21,591 bases of DNA, from NCBI GenBank assembly GCA_021780625.1, contig JAJXYI010000221.1, positions 1-21,591 on the forward strand, given 5' to 3'. Positions 6,495 to 15,073 of the stretch are shown one piece after another. The stretch is from a bacterium (GTDB taxonomy: Bacteria > Verrucomicrobiota > Verrucomicrobiae > Opitutales > Opitutaceae). Numbering within the stretch: the first letter of the stretch is position 1; each line of letters opens with the position of its first letter. The notes below the pieces were generated by a model. That model searched no databases. It worked only from the letters and a program-made list of their open reading frames with translations, and was not told the origin of the DNA. The position numbers and the translations under genes are program-made.

Positions 6495-8642
6495 ATGCCC
6501 CCCCTTTTCAACACGATCAAAATGGACCCGCGCGCGCTCAACCGCCGTCGGTTCGTGTTTTTCTCGAGCGTGTTCGTGCTCACAAGCCTGGCGACCTGGG
6601 TGATGGCCGACCTGCTGTGGCGCCACGGCATCACGGGCGTCGAGTTCACGATCTTCATCCTCTTCATCATCCTGTTCACCCACATCGCGATCGGTTTCTG
6701 CACGGCGATGTTCGGGTTCTACGTGATCAACCGTGGCGGCGACAAAAACCGCATCATCCGCAGCGTCGACTGGTCCAAGGACCAGCCTCTCGCAAGCACC
6801 GCCATCATCCTGCCCGTCTTCAATGAGGACGTCAGCCGCGTCTTCGAGGGACTGCGCGTGATCTTCCGCTCGGTGCAGGAAACCGGAAAGCTCGAGCACT
6901 TCGATTTCTTCATCCTGAGCGATTCCAACCAGCCGAACCAGTGGATCCAGGAGGAACTCGCCTGGGTGGAGTTGTGCAAGCAGGTGCAGGGATTCGAGAA
7001 GATTTTTTATCGGAAGCGGAGGCAGTCGATCAACAAGAAGGCCGGCAACGTGGCCGATTTTCTCCGTCGCTGGGGACGCAATTACCGCTACATGGTCGTG
7101 CTCGACGCGGACTCGATCATGACCGGCCGCGCCCTCGTGCAGATGGTCGCGATGATGGAGGCCAATTCGAACGTGGGCATCCTCCAGACGGCTCCGCGCA
7201 TCGTGCGCGGCGAGACGCTCTACGCGCGGCTGCAGTCCTTCGCGAACAGCCTGTACAGTCCGCTCTTCCTGGCCGGGCTCAATTTCTGGCAGCAGCACGA
7301 CGGCAACTACTGGGGCCACAATGCCATCATCCGCGTGCAACCCTTCATAGATCACTGCGCGCTGCCCGATCTTCCCGGCAGCGAACCGTTCGGCGGGCGC
7401 ATTCTCTCGCACGACTTCGTGGAGGCGGCCCTCATGCGCAAGGCGGGCTGGGCCGTGTGGCTGGTGCCCGAGATCGAAACGAGCTACGAGGAGGGCCCCC
7501 CGACGCTCATCGACAGCGCAAAGCGCGACCGCCGCTGGTGTCAGGGCAACCTCCAGCACACCTGGCTGCTGACCGCCCGCGGATTCAAGCCCGCCAACCG
7601 CTTTCACCTGTTGATGGGCGTGATGGCCTACGTCTCGTCGCCCCTGTGGCTGTTGTTCCTGATCATGAGCACGGTGAGGATGTTCGCAGTCGCCTCGCGC
7701 GGAGGTTTCCCGGCGAGGCCCCAGGATTACACCTCGGTCTTCGGCGCCTACATCCACATACCGCAGGCCCTGTTTTTGTTCGTGCTGACGATGCTGATGC
7801 TGTTTTTGCCGAAGCTGGTGGGGCTGATCGCCACGCTCGGCGATTCCGAGGAGGCGGAGCGATTCGGGGGGCGGACGCGCCTCGCGCTGAGCGCGCTGCT
7901 GGAGACTGTCGTGTCGGCGATCCTCGCGCCGATCAACATGTTCTTCAACTCGAAGTTCGTGATATTCACCCTGCTCGGGCAGGGCGTGTCCTGGGTCACC
8001 CAGCAGCGCAACGCCACCGACGACGGCACCGACTGGCGCGAGGCGATCATCACGCACGGGCCGATGACGCTGTTCGGTCTGATCTGGGGTGCGTCGACGT
8101 TCATCCTCGCCCGGGACTTCTTCTGGTGGATGAGCCCTGTGCTGGCGGGGCTGGTGCTCTCGATCCCGATCTCGATCTTCCTGAGCAAGTCGGGCTTCGG
8201 CCAGCGGGCCAGGCGTATCGGATTGTTTCTTACACCGGAGGAGACCCAGCCCTGCTACGAACTGCGCCGGCTCGAGCAGAACCTCGCGGCGTGCTACAAG
8301 CATCTTCAGCCCATCGAACCGCTGCGCAACGACTACGGCCTGCTCCAGGCGGTGCTCGACCCGTACATCAACGCCATGCACGTGGCCCTGCTGCGCCGGA
8401 GCAATCCGAGCGAGGAGGCGCGCGATTGGTTCATCCAGCTGCGGGAAAAACTCCTCCGCGAGGGTCCGTCGATCCTCACGGCCAAGGAGAAGATGGCGCT
8501 GCTGTTGGACGCGGAGTCGATGATCTGGCTGCACGAGGAGCTCTGGCGGCTGCCGGGCGAGTCGCTCGCCGAGTGGTGGCGCCTCGCGATGCGCCAATAC
8601 AACGTGCTCACGGCAACGCCGGTGACCGCCCTGTATCGCTGA
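6495..8642 (+). CDS. opgH: Glucans biosynthesis glucosyltransferase OpgH (MdoH), N-terminally short
   Basis: This 715-residue inner-membrane GT2 transferase makes the glucose backbone of periplasmic glucans from UDP-glucose. Visible GT2 motifs are the nucleotide-binding Asp in LSDSNQ (residue 143), DAD (204-206), the HDFVEAAL acceptor/base region (306-313) and RDRRWCQGN (344-352). NYWGHNAIIRV and FYRKRR are characteristic of the MdoH family. Two membrane helices lie at about 19-40 and 52-78, the catalytic domain at about 95-360, and several further helices at about 370-560. E. coli OpgH is about 847 residues with roughly 138 cytoplasmic residues before its first helix, a region that binds FtsZ. 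Here the first helix begins near residue 19, so that region is absent. The ATG at 6495 has no clear Shine-Dalgarno. Identity is secure. Confidence 0.96.
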   Translation: MPPLFNTIKMDPRALNRRRFVFFSSVFVLTSLATWVMADLLWRHGITGVEFTIFILFIILFTHIAIGFCTAMFGFYVINRGGDKNRIIRSVDWSKDQPLASTAIILPVFNEDVSRVFEGLRVIFRSVQETGKLEHFDFFILSDSNQPNQWIQEELAWVELCKQVQGFEKIFYRKRRQSINKKAGNVADFLRRWGRNYRYMVVLDADSIMTGRALVQMVAMMEANSNVGILQTAPRIVRGETLYARLQSFANSLYSPLFLAGLNFWQQHDGNYWGHNAIIRVQPFIDHCALPDLPGSEPFGGRILSHDFVEAALMRKAGWAVWLVPEIETSYEEGPPTLIDSAKRDRRWCQGNLQHTWLLTARGFKPANRFHLLMGVMAYVSSPLWLLFLIMSTVRMFAVASRGGFPARPQDYTSVFGAYIHIPQALFLFVLTMLMLFLPKLVGLIATLGDSEEAERFGGRTRLALSALLETVVSAILAPINMFFNSKFVIFTLLGQGVSWVTQQRNATDDGTDWREAIITHGPMTLFGLIWGASTFILARDFFWWMSPVLAGLVLSIPISIFLSKSGFGQRARRIGLFLTPEETQPCYELRRLEQNLAACYKHLQPIEPLRNDYGLLQAVLDPYINAMHVALLRRSNPSEEARDWFIQLREKLLREGPSILTAKEKMALLLDAESMIWLHEELWRLPGESLAEWWRLAMRQYNVLTATPVTALYR

Positions 8643-8706
8643 GCGCCGGACACCCCGACGCTCAGAGTTCGTGACAAAGCGCCGAGCCCCGGTTTGGCTG
8701 GACCCC

Positions 8707-9948
8707 ATGTCCCCCGTTCTCTGGATCGTCGCCGCCCTGCTGGGCGCCCGCCTCGCGGGAGAATTGCTGCTCGCCCTGCTCAACCGCCGCGAACTCGACC
8801 GACACGTCGGGCAGCCACCTGCGGCGGTCGCCGCGATCATCGATCCCGCCGCCTACCCGAAATCCGTCGCCTACACGCGGGCCCGGCTACGCTTCGGGAT
8901 GACGACGGAGGTGTTCGACGCGGCCATCCTCGCCGCCTTCGTGTTCAGCGGCATCCTGCCCTGGCTCAACGCCCGCATCGGGGGGCTGTCCCCCGCGGCG
9001 ACCTGGCCCGGAGCCCTGTTCATCGTCGTCGCCGCCACGCTCCTGGCCCTGCCCGGCATGCCCTTCGACTGGTACGAGCACTTTCGTCTGGAGCACCGCT
9101 TCGGATTCAACAAGAGCACGTCCGGCCTGTGGGTGAGCGACAAGCTCAAGGGCTTCGTCCTGATGCTCGCAATCGGCTTCCCGCTGCTCTGGCTGCTGCT
9201 CTCGCTGGTGCGCTGGGTCGGGGCCGCGTGGTGGCTGTGGGGCTTCGCCCTGCTCTTCGGGTTCCAGCTCGCGATGATGGTGCTTTACCCGAAGCTCATC
9301 CTGCCGCTGTTCAACAAGCTCACGCCGCTGCCTGAGGGAGAGCTGCGCACGCGGCTGCTGGCGCTCGCCGACCGTACGGAATTCCGCGCCCGGGCAATCG
9401 AGGTGATCGACGGCTCAAAGCGCTCGGGACACTCGAACGCCTACTTTACCGGCTTCGGCCGCTTCAGGCGGATCGTGCTGTTCGACACCCTCATGCAGCA
9501 GTTGTCCACGGAGGAGCTCGAGGCCGTGCTGGCGCACGAAATCGGCCACTATCGCTGCGGGCACATTCCCAAGATGCTCGCAGCCGCAGCGGGCATGCAG
9601 TTCGCCGCGTTCGCGGCCATCGCCTGCCTGGCCAGGTCGACGTGGTTCAATCCCGCCTTCGGCTTCCCCTCGGGCGAACTCGCCCCCGCCTTCCTGCTCG
9701 TCGGCCTGCTCGGCGGACTCGTCACCTACTGGTTCACGCCCCTCGGCAATTTCCTGTCCCGCAGGCACGAATACGAGGCCGACGCCTTCGCCCGGAAGGC
9801 GATGGGATCGGCGGCACCGCTGATCAGCGCGCTCCGAAAGCTCGCCCAGCGCAACCTCAGCAACCTCACGCCGCATCCGCTGTACAGCGGCTTTCACTAC
9901 TCCCACCCTACCATCGTAGAGCGCGAACGCGCCCTCACGAAGGCCTGA
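8707..9948 (+). CDS. Ste24/CAAX-type M48 membrane metalloprotease
   Basis: The 413-residue protein has the M48A signature: the zinc site HEIGH (residues 277-281), the third ligand in HEYEAD (354-359) and the C-terminal HPLYSGFHYSHPTIVERERAL region typical of Ste24. Hydrophobic segments at about 3-26, 65-90, 101-118, 150-170, 175-200, 292-310 and 325-347 fit the multi-helix cage of Ste24. An N-terminal Ste24-like region precedes the catalytic core, so this is not an HtpX-type protein. It should cleave membrane or membrane-associated peptides; no prenylation system is visible, so a quality-control role is more likely than CAAX processing. I chose the ATG at 8707 because the first helix begins right there; a GTG at 8671 would add 12 residues. 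It lies 64 nt after opgH and may share its transcript. Confidence 0.92.
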   Translation: MSPVLWIVAALLGARLAGELLLALLNRRELDRHVGQPPAAVAAIIDPAAYPKSVAYTRARLRFGMTTEVFDAAILAAFVFSGILPWLNARIGGLSPAATWPGALFIVVAATLLALPGMPFDWYEHFRLEHRFGFNKSTSGLWVSDKLKGFVLMLAIGFPLLWLLLSLVRWVGAAWWLWGFALLFGFQLAMMVLYPKLILPLFNKLTPLPEGELRTRLLALADRTEFRARAIEVIDGSKRSGHSNAYFTGFGRFRRIVLFDTLMQQLSTEELEAVLAHEIGHYRCGHIPKMLAAAAGMQFAAFAAIACLARSTWFNPAFGFPSGELAPAFLLVGLLGGLVTYWFTPLGNFLSRRHEYEADAFARKAMGSAAPLISALRKLAQRNLSNLTPHPLYSGFHYSHPTIVERERALTKA

Positions 9949-10058
9949 TCCCGGTCTCCAAGGGATCGCCCGGCGGCTCCGGTTCGCAGCGATTTTACCC
10001 TGACCAGGATTGTCGAATCCATGTTTTCCCCACAAGTTGGGGCCCCGCTCTCCAACCC

Positions 10059-13000
10059 ATGCCCCTGGTCTTCGACCTCGCCCTATTCTTCGGAGTGACG
10101 CTTGGACTCGCCCTTCCAACCGTCGCCCGCCTTCCCAACTGGGAGCCCGCGCTCCGGCTCTCCACGGGGCTGGCCTGCTCGCTGCTGATCTGCGCGCTGG
10201 CTATGTTCGGCGTCTATGCCGCGAATCTTCCGAGGGAACTGCTGTGGGCTCTCCCGGCGGTCGCGGTGTCGAGCCTCGTTTTTCACCGCAGGACCATCCA
10301 CGCGTTCTCGCGCGACCCTGAGCTTCGCATCGCACTGCTGACGTGGCTGGCCGTCGCCGCGGGCGGCTTGCTCGCCCAGGCGCTCGTCATCAGTTACTCC
10401 GGCGGAGGTTGGGCCGTCGACTGGGTCGAGCATTACGATCGTGCCCTGTTCTTCGTGAAGGGCTGGCCCACCGACACGCTCTTCCTCGGCGCCTATCCGC
10501 TCCCGTCCCGCCCTCCGGTCGGCAATCTCATCGTCGCCGCCTTCGAATGCGTCGGAGGAACGAGCATCGCCCACTATCAGGTCTTTGCCACGCTGCTCAG
10601 CTCGCTCGCCTTCCTGCCTGCGCTCGGGCTCGCCTGGCGCTTCGACACGAAGGGCAGCAGGCCCCGGACTGCACTCCTGCTCACCGTGCTGTTTCTCATC
10701 AGCCCGGTATGGATGGAAAACGTCACCTTCCCTTGGACGAAGCTCCCCGCCGCCTTCTTCGCCTTGCTGGGGCTGGCACTCATTGCGCCCCGCGACGAGC
10801 CCGACGAGCGCCCCTGGCGTTTCCGCATCGGTTGGCTGATGATGGCCATCGGTTTTCTCGTCCATTACTCGATCGGACCCTGGATAGTCGCGGCGCTCGC
10901 GGCCCTGACTTTGCACCGGCGGGCCGAATGGAAAACCCGCGCTTTCTGGCGCGATTACCTCACCACCGGCGTGCTCTGCGGCGGACTGATCTTCGCCAAC
11001 CTGAGCTGGTCCGCCAGCCACTTTGGGTGGAAGGAGACGCTCGACAGCAATACCGCCATTGCCGGCACAACGTCGCACGGCGCCATGGCGCAGGTATCCA
11101 CCATTCTCGAAAACCTGTACCACAGCGTCGTCCCACATTTTTTCCGCACCTTCGACAAGGGGCTCATCAGCCAGCATAACGCGCTGGGCCTGCTGCGGGA
11201 CCAGTTTTTCAACCTTTATCAGGTAAACGTCCTGTTCCTTTGCGGCAGCGCCGGCCTGGCCGCCCTAGCCTGGCTGCTCACGCGGCGCGAACGGCTCAGC
11301 TCACCCAGACGCGTGTTCTGGTCGGTCACCTTGATCACTGCGACCATCGTCGGAATCGCCGTTCACAGTCCGCCCGACGAGTGGGGCCTCGCGCACATCT
11401 GCCTTCAACCCCTGGCCCTCATCGGGCTGGCCGCCGTGGCGGCGGGCTTCGACGAGCTCCCTTCGCTGCTGCGCCGCCTCATCGCGGGACTGTTCTTCGC
11501 GGATTTCGTCTTGGGAGTCGGCCTCCAGTTTCTAATCCAGTCCTTTGCCCTCGCCCCTTCGCCGCGCTCAGCCGCTTCCGACGTCGCGTATTCGGCGGGA
11601 CTCAACCTGATCGCGAACGTGAACCTGCTGTGGAAGGAGGATCGGAATCTCTTGTTCCTGGGCGATCACGCCCGCCCGTTCCAGAGGCTGATCGTGGCCG
11701 CGTGCGCCCTGTTGCTGCTGAGCCTGCTGGTATCCCTGCGGCGGCGCGAAGGTGGCGACGCCTTGAAGACTCCGAAGGCGTCGCCGCAGCGGCTCTCCCC
11801 CTGGCTGGGCTGGGGCCTCGTCGCCGCGCTCGGCGGCCTGCTCGCCCTGACTGCGCTCCGGCTGCTGATGTCGACGTACATGATGTACGACGACGAGGGC
11901 TACGTGTTGTATTCGGTCCACAACTTCTGCTTGCATGGAGGGCTCTACGACCGGGTGTTCAGCCAGTACGGACCGTTCTACTACGTCCTGCTCGACGACC
12001 TGCACCACCTCGGCTGGGCGATCACCAACACAGGGGCACGACAGTTGAGTTTCTTCGAATGGATGGGCGCCTGCGGCTTTTGCGCCGCGATCGCCTGGCG
12101 GGCAACACGCGACACCCTGGCCGCCGGCGCCGCGCTGGCGCTGAGTTTCGTCTACCTGTGGCCGATGATCAGCGAACCGTCACACCCCGGCGGGGTGATT
12201 TGCCTGATCGTCGCCGCCTCGGCTTACGCAGGCACGCGCGCATTCGAGCGCCCCAGGTCCGTCATGGTCGTGCTCGGAGCCGCCGCGGGAGCGCTGCTGC
12301 TGACCAAGATCAATGTGGGCATCTTTCTCGTCGCCGGCGCCGGATCCTGGTGGGCGCTCCACGCCCGGGTCCCGTTCTCCCGGCGGACCGTGACGCTCGC
12401 GCTTGGAACCTTGATGACGCTTATGACCGTCGTCCTGATGAAGGCGCTGCTGACCGAGACCTGGGTCTTGATCTTCGCCCTGATGGTCTGCACATCGGCC
12501 TGGGCTCTGCTGACGACAGCCGCAGAGTCACCGGGCGGACAATTGGACGCATCCACGGGGCTCTGGGGATTCGGCGCCCTTGCCGGAGTGGGTTTTGCCA
12601 CGGTGGTGGCAGTCCTTCTCAACGGCACCACGCTGCACGGCCTGCTCGCAGGGGTGATCCTCGATCCGCTGCGCCTGCCGCTCGATTACACGAGCCCGGT
12701 GAAGTGGCTTGCCGGAGCGCCCATCGTCGCCCTTGCCTCGCTCGCACTCGCGATCGTCCTGCCCCGCCTCTCCGAAACCGTCCGATTTTGGATCATCGCC
12801 ACCGGACGCGTCGCGGCGGCGGGAGCGTTCCTTCTGACCTGGGCATCGATGATCGGGCTGAATCAACACGCGTTCGCGCTCAATTTCGGCCTCGCAACCG
12901 CATGGTTGTTCGTCGTCCCGCTCCGTCGCCCTGACGCCGGCCTCTCAATGCGACTGTGGCTGGCTTTGCTGCTCGTGCCCCAGGCTCTGCACGCCTACCC

Positions 13001-13982
13001 GGTGGCGGGCAGTCAGATCAGCTGGGGCACATTCCTTTGGATTCCGTTGGCGATCTCGGGCCTGTGGGACGCCGCGAACGAGATCCGGCCCCGTCTCTCC
13101 GCGGGCCTGCGTCCCATCACCGGCGCGGTGTCAGTCGTGGCCGGAGGGATTGTGCTGTCCTCCATCTTCGGCTTCGCCGCCATTGTGCGCGATCGGGCCT
13201 CCAACGGCGATTATGTCCGGCTTCCGGGAGCAGACCGGCTGTTTCTCCCCGAGAGCTTTTCGAGCGGCCTGCGTGTGCTCGCCCAGAACATCGCCGCGCA
13301 TGCCAACGTGCTGTTCAGCCTGCCGGGCATGTATAGCTTCAACCTCTGGACCGGCGTGCCGACACCCACCGATCAAAACGCCACGCATTGGTTCACTTTG
13401 CTGTCCGCGGATAAACAGGCCGATATCGGACGCATTTTGACGAGTTCTCCCCGCGCCTGCATCATCGTCCAGCGCAGCTTGTACGATTACCTCCGCACAC
13501 GAGGCATCCCAACGGAGAGCCCGCTCACCCTCCTCATCAAGCGCGAGTTCGCACCCGCGTTCGGCCTCGATGGTTACGAGTTCTGGGTGCACAAGGGCCG
13601 GTCGATCGCCGAGCTCGACACCGCACGTGTGTTCCAAGGCATCGACCCCGCCGAACCGCGATATCGGATCTCGGTCACCCTCGCGGAGCCACACCTTCGC
13701 GGTGTCGAGACAGTCCAGTTCCGGCAGTTCACAGACACCTCGAGTGTTCCCGTCACACTCTGGAACGCCAGCAACTCCCGCGTCTACCTAACCCCACTCA
13801 CGCCCGCCGGGAGTGCGGCGGGGCCCGAACGGGAAGTTCGGTTTCCATTCTCCGCCTCGGGACTATTCCGAGTCGACCTGCTCACGAACACCTACCCGAA
13901 GCGCATTCCCTCGGACAACGGCATACTCTACCTCCTGGACCACAACGGCCGGTCCCTCGCCGAGGCCCGATTCGTGCACTGA
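10059..13982 (+). CDS. Very large polytopic membrane protein, likely tandem GT-C glycosyltransferase
   Basis: This 1307-residue protein is one continuous frame dominated by hydrophobic helices. It appears to contain two comparable units. Unit one (about 1-570) has an acidic first-loop motif AVDWVEHYDRAL (119-130) followed by PLPSRPPVGNLI and many helices. A polar linker lies at about 567-583. Unit two (about 584-1307) has MMYDDEGYVLYS (608-619), then QYGPFYYV and a second set of helices, ending in a soluble domain from about residue 1050. Acidic residues in the first extracytoplasmic loop are the hallmark of GT-C enzymes, which move sugars from polyprenyl-phosphate donors on the outer face of the membrane. 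No family can be named and the catalytic state of each half is unknown. The start at 10059 was chosen because hydrophobic sequence begins at once; upstream in-frame sequence overlaps the M48 gene. It converges on the methyltransferase gene 21 nt away. Confidence 0.8.
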   Translation: MPLVFDLALFFGVTLGLALPTVARLPNWEPALRLSTGLACSLLICALAMFGVYAANLPRELLWALPAVAVSSLVFHRRTIHAFSRDPELRIALLTWLAVAAGGLLAQALVISYSGGGWAVDWVEHYDRALFFVKGWPTDTLFLGAYPLPSRPPVGNLIVAAFECVGGTSIAHYQVFATLLSSLAFLPALGLAWRFDTKGSRPRTALLLTVLFLISPVWMENVTFPWTKLPAAFFALLGLALIAPRDEPDERPWRFRIGWLMMAIGFLVHYSIGPWIVAALAALTLHRRAEWKTRAFWRDYLTTGVLCGGLIFANLSWSASHFGWKETLDSNTAIAGTTSHGAMAQVSTILENLYHSVVPHFFRTFDKGLISQHNALGLLRDQFFNLYQVNVLFLCGSAGLAALAWLLTRRERLSSPRRVFWSVTLITATIVGIAVHSPPDEWGLAHICLQPLALIGLAAVAAGFDELPSLLRRLIAGLFFADFVLGVGLQFLIQSFALAPSPRSAASDVAYSAGLNLIANVNLLWKEDRNLLFLGDHARPFQRLIVAACALLLLSLLVSLRRREGGDALKTPKASPQRLSPWLGWGLVAALGGLLALTALRLLMSTYMMYDDEGYVLYSVHNFCLHGGLYDRVFSQYGPFYYVLLDDLHHLGWAITNTGARQLSFFEWMGACGFCAAIAWRATRDTLAAGAALALSFVYLWPMISEPSHPGGVICLIVAASAYAGTRAFERPRSVMVVLGAAAGALLLTKINVGIFLVAGAGSWWALHARVPFSRRTVTLALGTLMTLMTVVLMKALLTETWVLIFALMVCTSAWALLTTAAESPGGQLDASTGLWGFGALAGVGFATVVAVLLNGTTLHGLLAGVILDPLRLPLDYTSPVKWLAGAPIVALASLALAIVLPRLSETVRFWIIATGRVAAAGAFLLTWASMIGLNQHAFALNFGLATAWLFVVPLRRPDAGLSMRLWLALLLVPQALHAYPVAGSQISWGTFLWIPLAISGLWDAANEIRPRLSAGLRPITGAVSVVAGGIVLSSIFGFAAIVRDRASNGDYVRLPGADRLFLPESFSSGLRVLAQNIAAHANVLFSLPGMYSFNLWTGVPTPTDQNATHWFTLLSADKQADIGRILTSSPRACIIVQRSLYDYLRTRGIPTESPLTLLIKREFAPAFGLDGYEFWVHKGRSIAELDTARVFQGIDPAEPRYRISVTLAEPHLRGVETVQFRQFTDTSSVPVTLWNASNSRVYLTPLTPAGSAAGPEREVRFPFSASGLFRVDLLTNTYPKRIPSDNGILYLLDHNGRSLAEARFVH

Positions 13983-14003
13983 CCGAACTCGAGCACCGAC
14001 CCA

Positions 14004-14750
14004 CTAGGCCCGGCGTCGGGCCACTAGGATCAGACTCACGCCAAACGGAAAGCGCACGCCGCGCACCTTGCCCAGTCCGACGAAGACGCGCCTCAGCAGG
14101 GCATTCACCGGCGACGCAGGCACGGCATCCTCCGTACGATGCACGGGCGCTCCGGCGCGCGGCGCGCGCAGACTCCTCCAGCGGCGGATCGCCCACACGG
14201 CGGGGAATGCCACGACGTTGGTGTAGTTCACATGCAGCAGCTCCCATTTTGCCGGATCGAACAGCGCCACCAGTCTCGCGCGATCATAGCGCCGAAAGTG
14301 ATGCAGCGCCACGTCCCAGTCGCTCCAAAGCGCCATCGACGCCGGCACGGTGATCACCGCGGAGCCGCCGGGCCTGAGCACCCGCGCAAATTCGTCGGCC
14401 GCCGCCGCGTCCCGCTCGATGTGTTCCAGCACGTCCAGCGCCGTGAGAAAATCCACCGCGCCGTCGGGCAGCGGTATCCCCGTGCCGGAGACGCGGAGGA
14501 TGCGTTCCTCCGAAAATCGCGTGCGCAGGATCCGGATCGATTCCTCGTGGTCGTCGAGGACATACACCTTGCAGCGCGCCGCCATCTCCTGGGCGAAGAT
14601 CCCGGTGCCGGCGCCGCAGTCGATCAGGGTGTGCTCCGGGCGCACCGGACCGCAGCGCTCGAGCCATGCCGACACCAGCTCCCGCTTGCCCGCATAATAC
14701 CAGTGGTCTCGCTCCACGCGCTCGAGGTTCGTGTATTCGTCGGCGTTCAT
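14004..14750 (-). CDS. Class I SAM-dependent methyltransferase
   Basis: The 248-residue protein has a Rossmann-type methyltransferase core: motif I LIDCGAGTGIFAQEMA (about 42-57), an acidic residue pair after strand two (VLDDHEES), LPDGAVDFLTALDVLEHI (about 94-111) and FARVLRPGGSAVITVPAS (121-138). The HHFRRYDRARLVALF segment (about 150-164) is a recurring feature of small-molecule methyltransferases near polysaccharide and lipid-carrier glycosyltransferase genes. The N-terminal ERVERDHWYYAGKRELV is also typical of that group. It probably uses S-adenosylmethionine on a sugar, lipid or other small acceptor in the cytosol; the substrate cannot be read. The start ATG ends at 14750 and opens a 323-nt divergent region shared with the GT39-like gene. 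Confidence 0.9.
   Translation of the reverse strand: MNADEYTNLERVERDHWYYAGKRELVSAWLERCGPVRPEHTLIDCGAGTGIFAQEMAARCKVYVLDDHEESIRILRTRFSEERILRVSGTGIPLPDGAVDFLTALDVLEHIERDAAAADEFARVLRPGGSAVITVPASMALWSDWDVALHHFRRYDRARLVALFDPAKWELLHVNYTNVVAFPAVWAIRRWRSLRAPRAGAPVHRTEDAVPASPVNALLRRVFVGLGKVRGVRFPFGVSLILVARRRA
14007..14022. other. Perfect GC hairpin flanked by 8-bp direct repeats at a convergent gene junction
   Basis: GGCCCG (14007-14012) and CGGGCC (14017-14022) form a perfect 6-bp stem with a GCGT loop. CCACTAGG occurs at both 14001-14008 and 14021-14028, so direct repeats overlap the stem at both sides. The minus-strand methyltransferase stop codon (14004-14006) lies in the left repeat. No T-run follows on either strand, so it is not a standard intrinsic terminator, although a strong hairpin between convergent genes could slow polymerase from either side. 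Confidence 0.5.
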
Positions 14751-15073
14751 GTCCGGTTGCGATGTTCCGATCGACCCACGGATTCACCCGGGAATCCAAG
14801 CGGAAACGCCGCATCGCGAAAATTCCCAGAATAGGCGGAGGCGCCGGTCAGGCGGCCTTTCCAGGATGTCTTCTCCGTGGCTTCTGTGCCTTTGGGGTTC
14901 AATCGGGGTTACGGGGCTTGTCTGGGTTCAGTTTGACATTGGCGCCACGAAAGGCGCGTGCGGAACGCGAACCGAATCCGATTTACGGAAAATAGGCGAG
15001 CCCCGGCCGTCCTTGTCCGCTGTGTCCTTGCGGTCGCTCCCGCTCCGCCGCTACGGTCCAGCCTCCCCAACCG
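14751..15073. promoter_or_regulatory. Divergent intergenic region with repeat-like tracts
   Basis: This 323-nt stretch separates the minus-strand methyltransferase from the plus-strand GT39-like gene and must hold promoters for both. I see no convincing paired -35/-10 elements: a TTGACA at 14933-14938 has no -10 match at the usual spacing. Two irregular T/G/C-rich tracts are visible: CTTCTCCGTGG followed by CTTCTGTGCCT (about 14870-14891), and GTCCTTG at 15009-15015 repeated at 15024-15030. They resemble degenerate intergenic tracts I have seen in related genomes, but I cannot confirm that here. No gene is supported within it. Confidence 0.45.

Noticed and set aside
6069..8840. A 923-codon open frame on the minus strand opposite opgH
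   Set aside because: It is rich in Arg, His, Gln, Glu and Asp, has no recognisable domain, and lies exactly opposite a well-recognised opgH and parts of both neighbours. High GC at third positions removes stops on the opposite strand.
10024..10045. CCCCA/TGGGG hairpin before the large GT-C gene as a terminator of the M48 gene
   Set aside because: The stem is only 5 bp and is followed by GC-rich sequence without a T-run on the plus strand.
14933..14938. TTGACA as a -35 promoter box
   Set aside because: No sequence resembling a -10 box lies 16-18 nt downstream, and isolated hexamers of this kind arise by chance.
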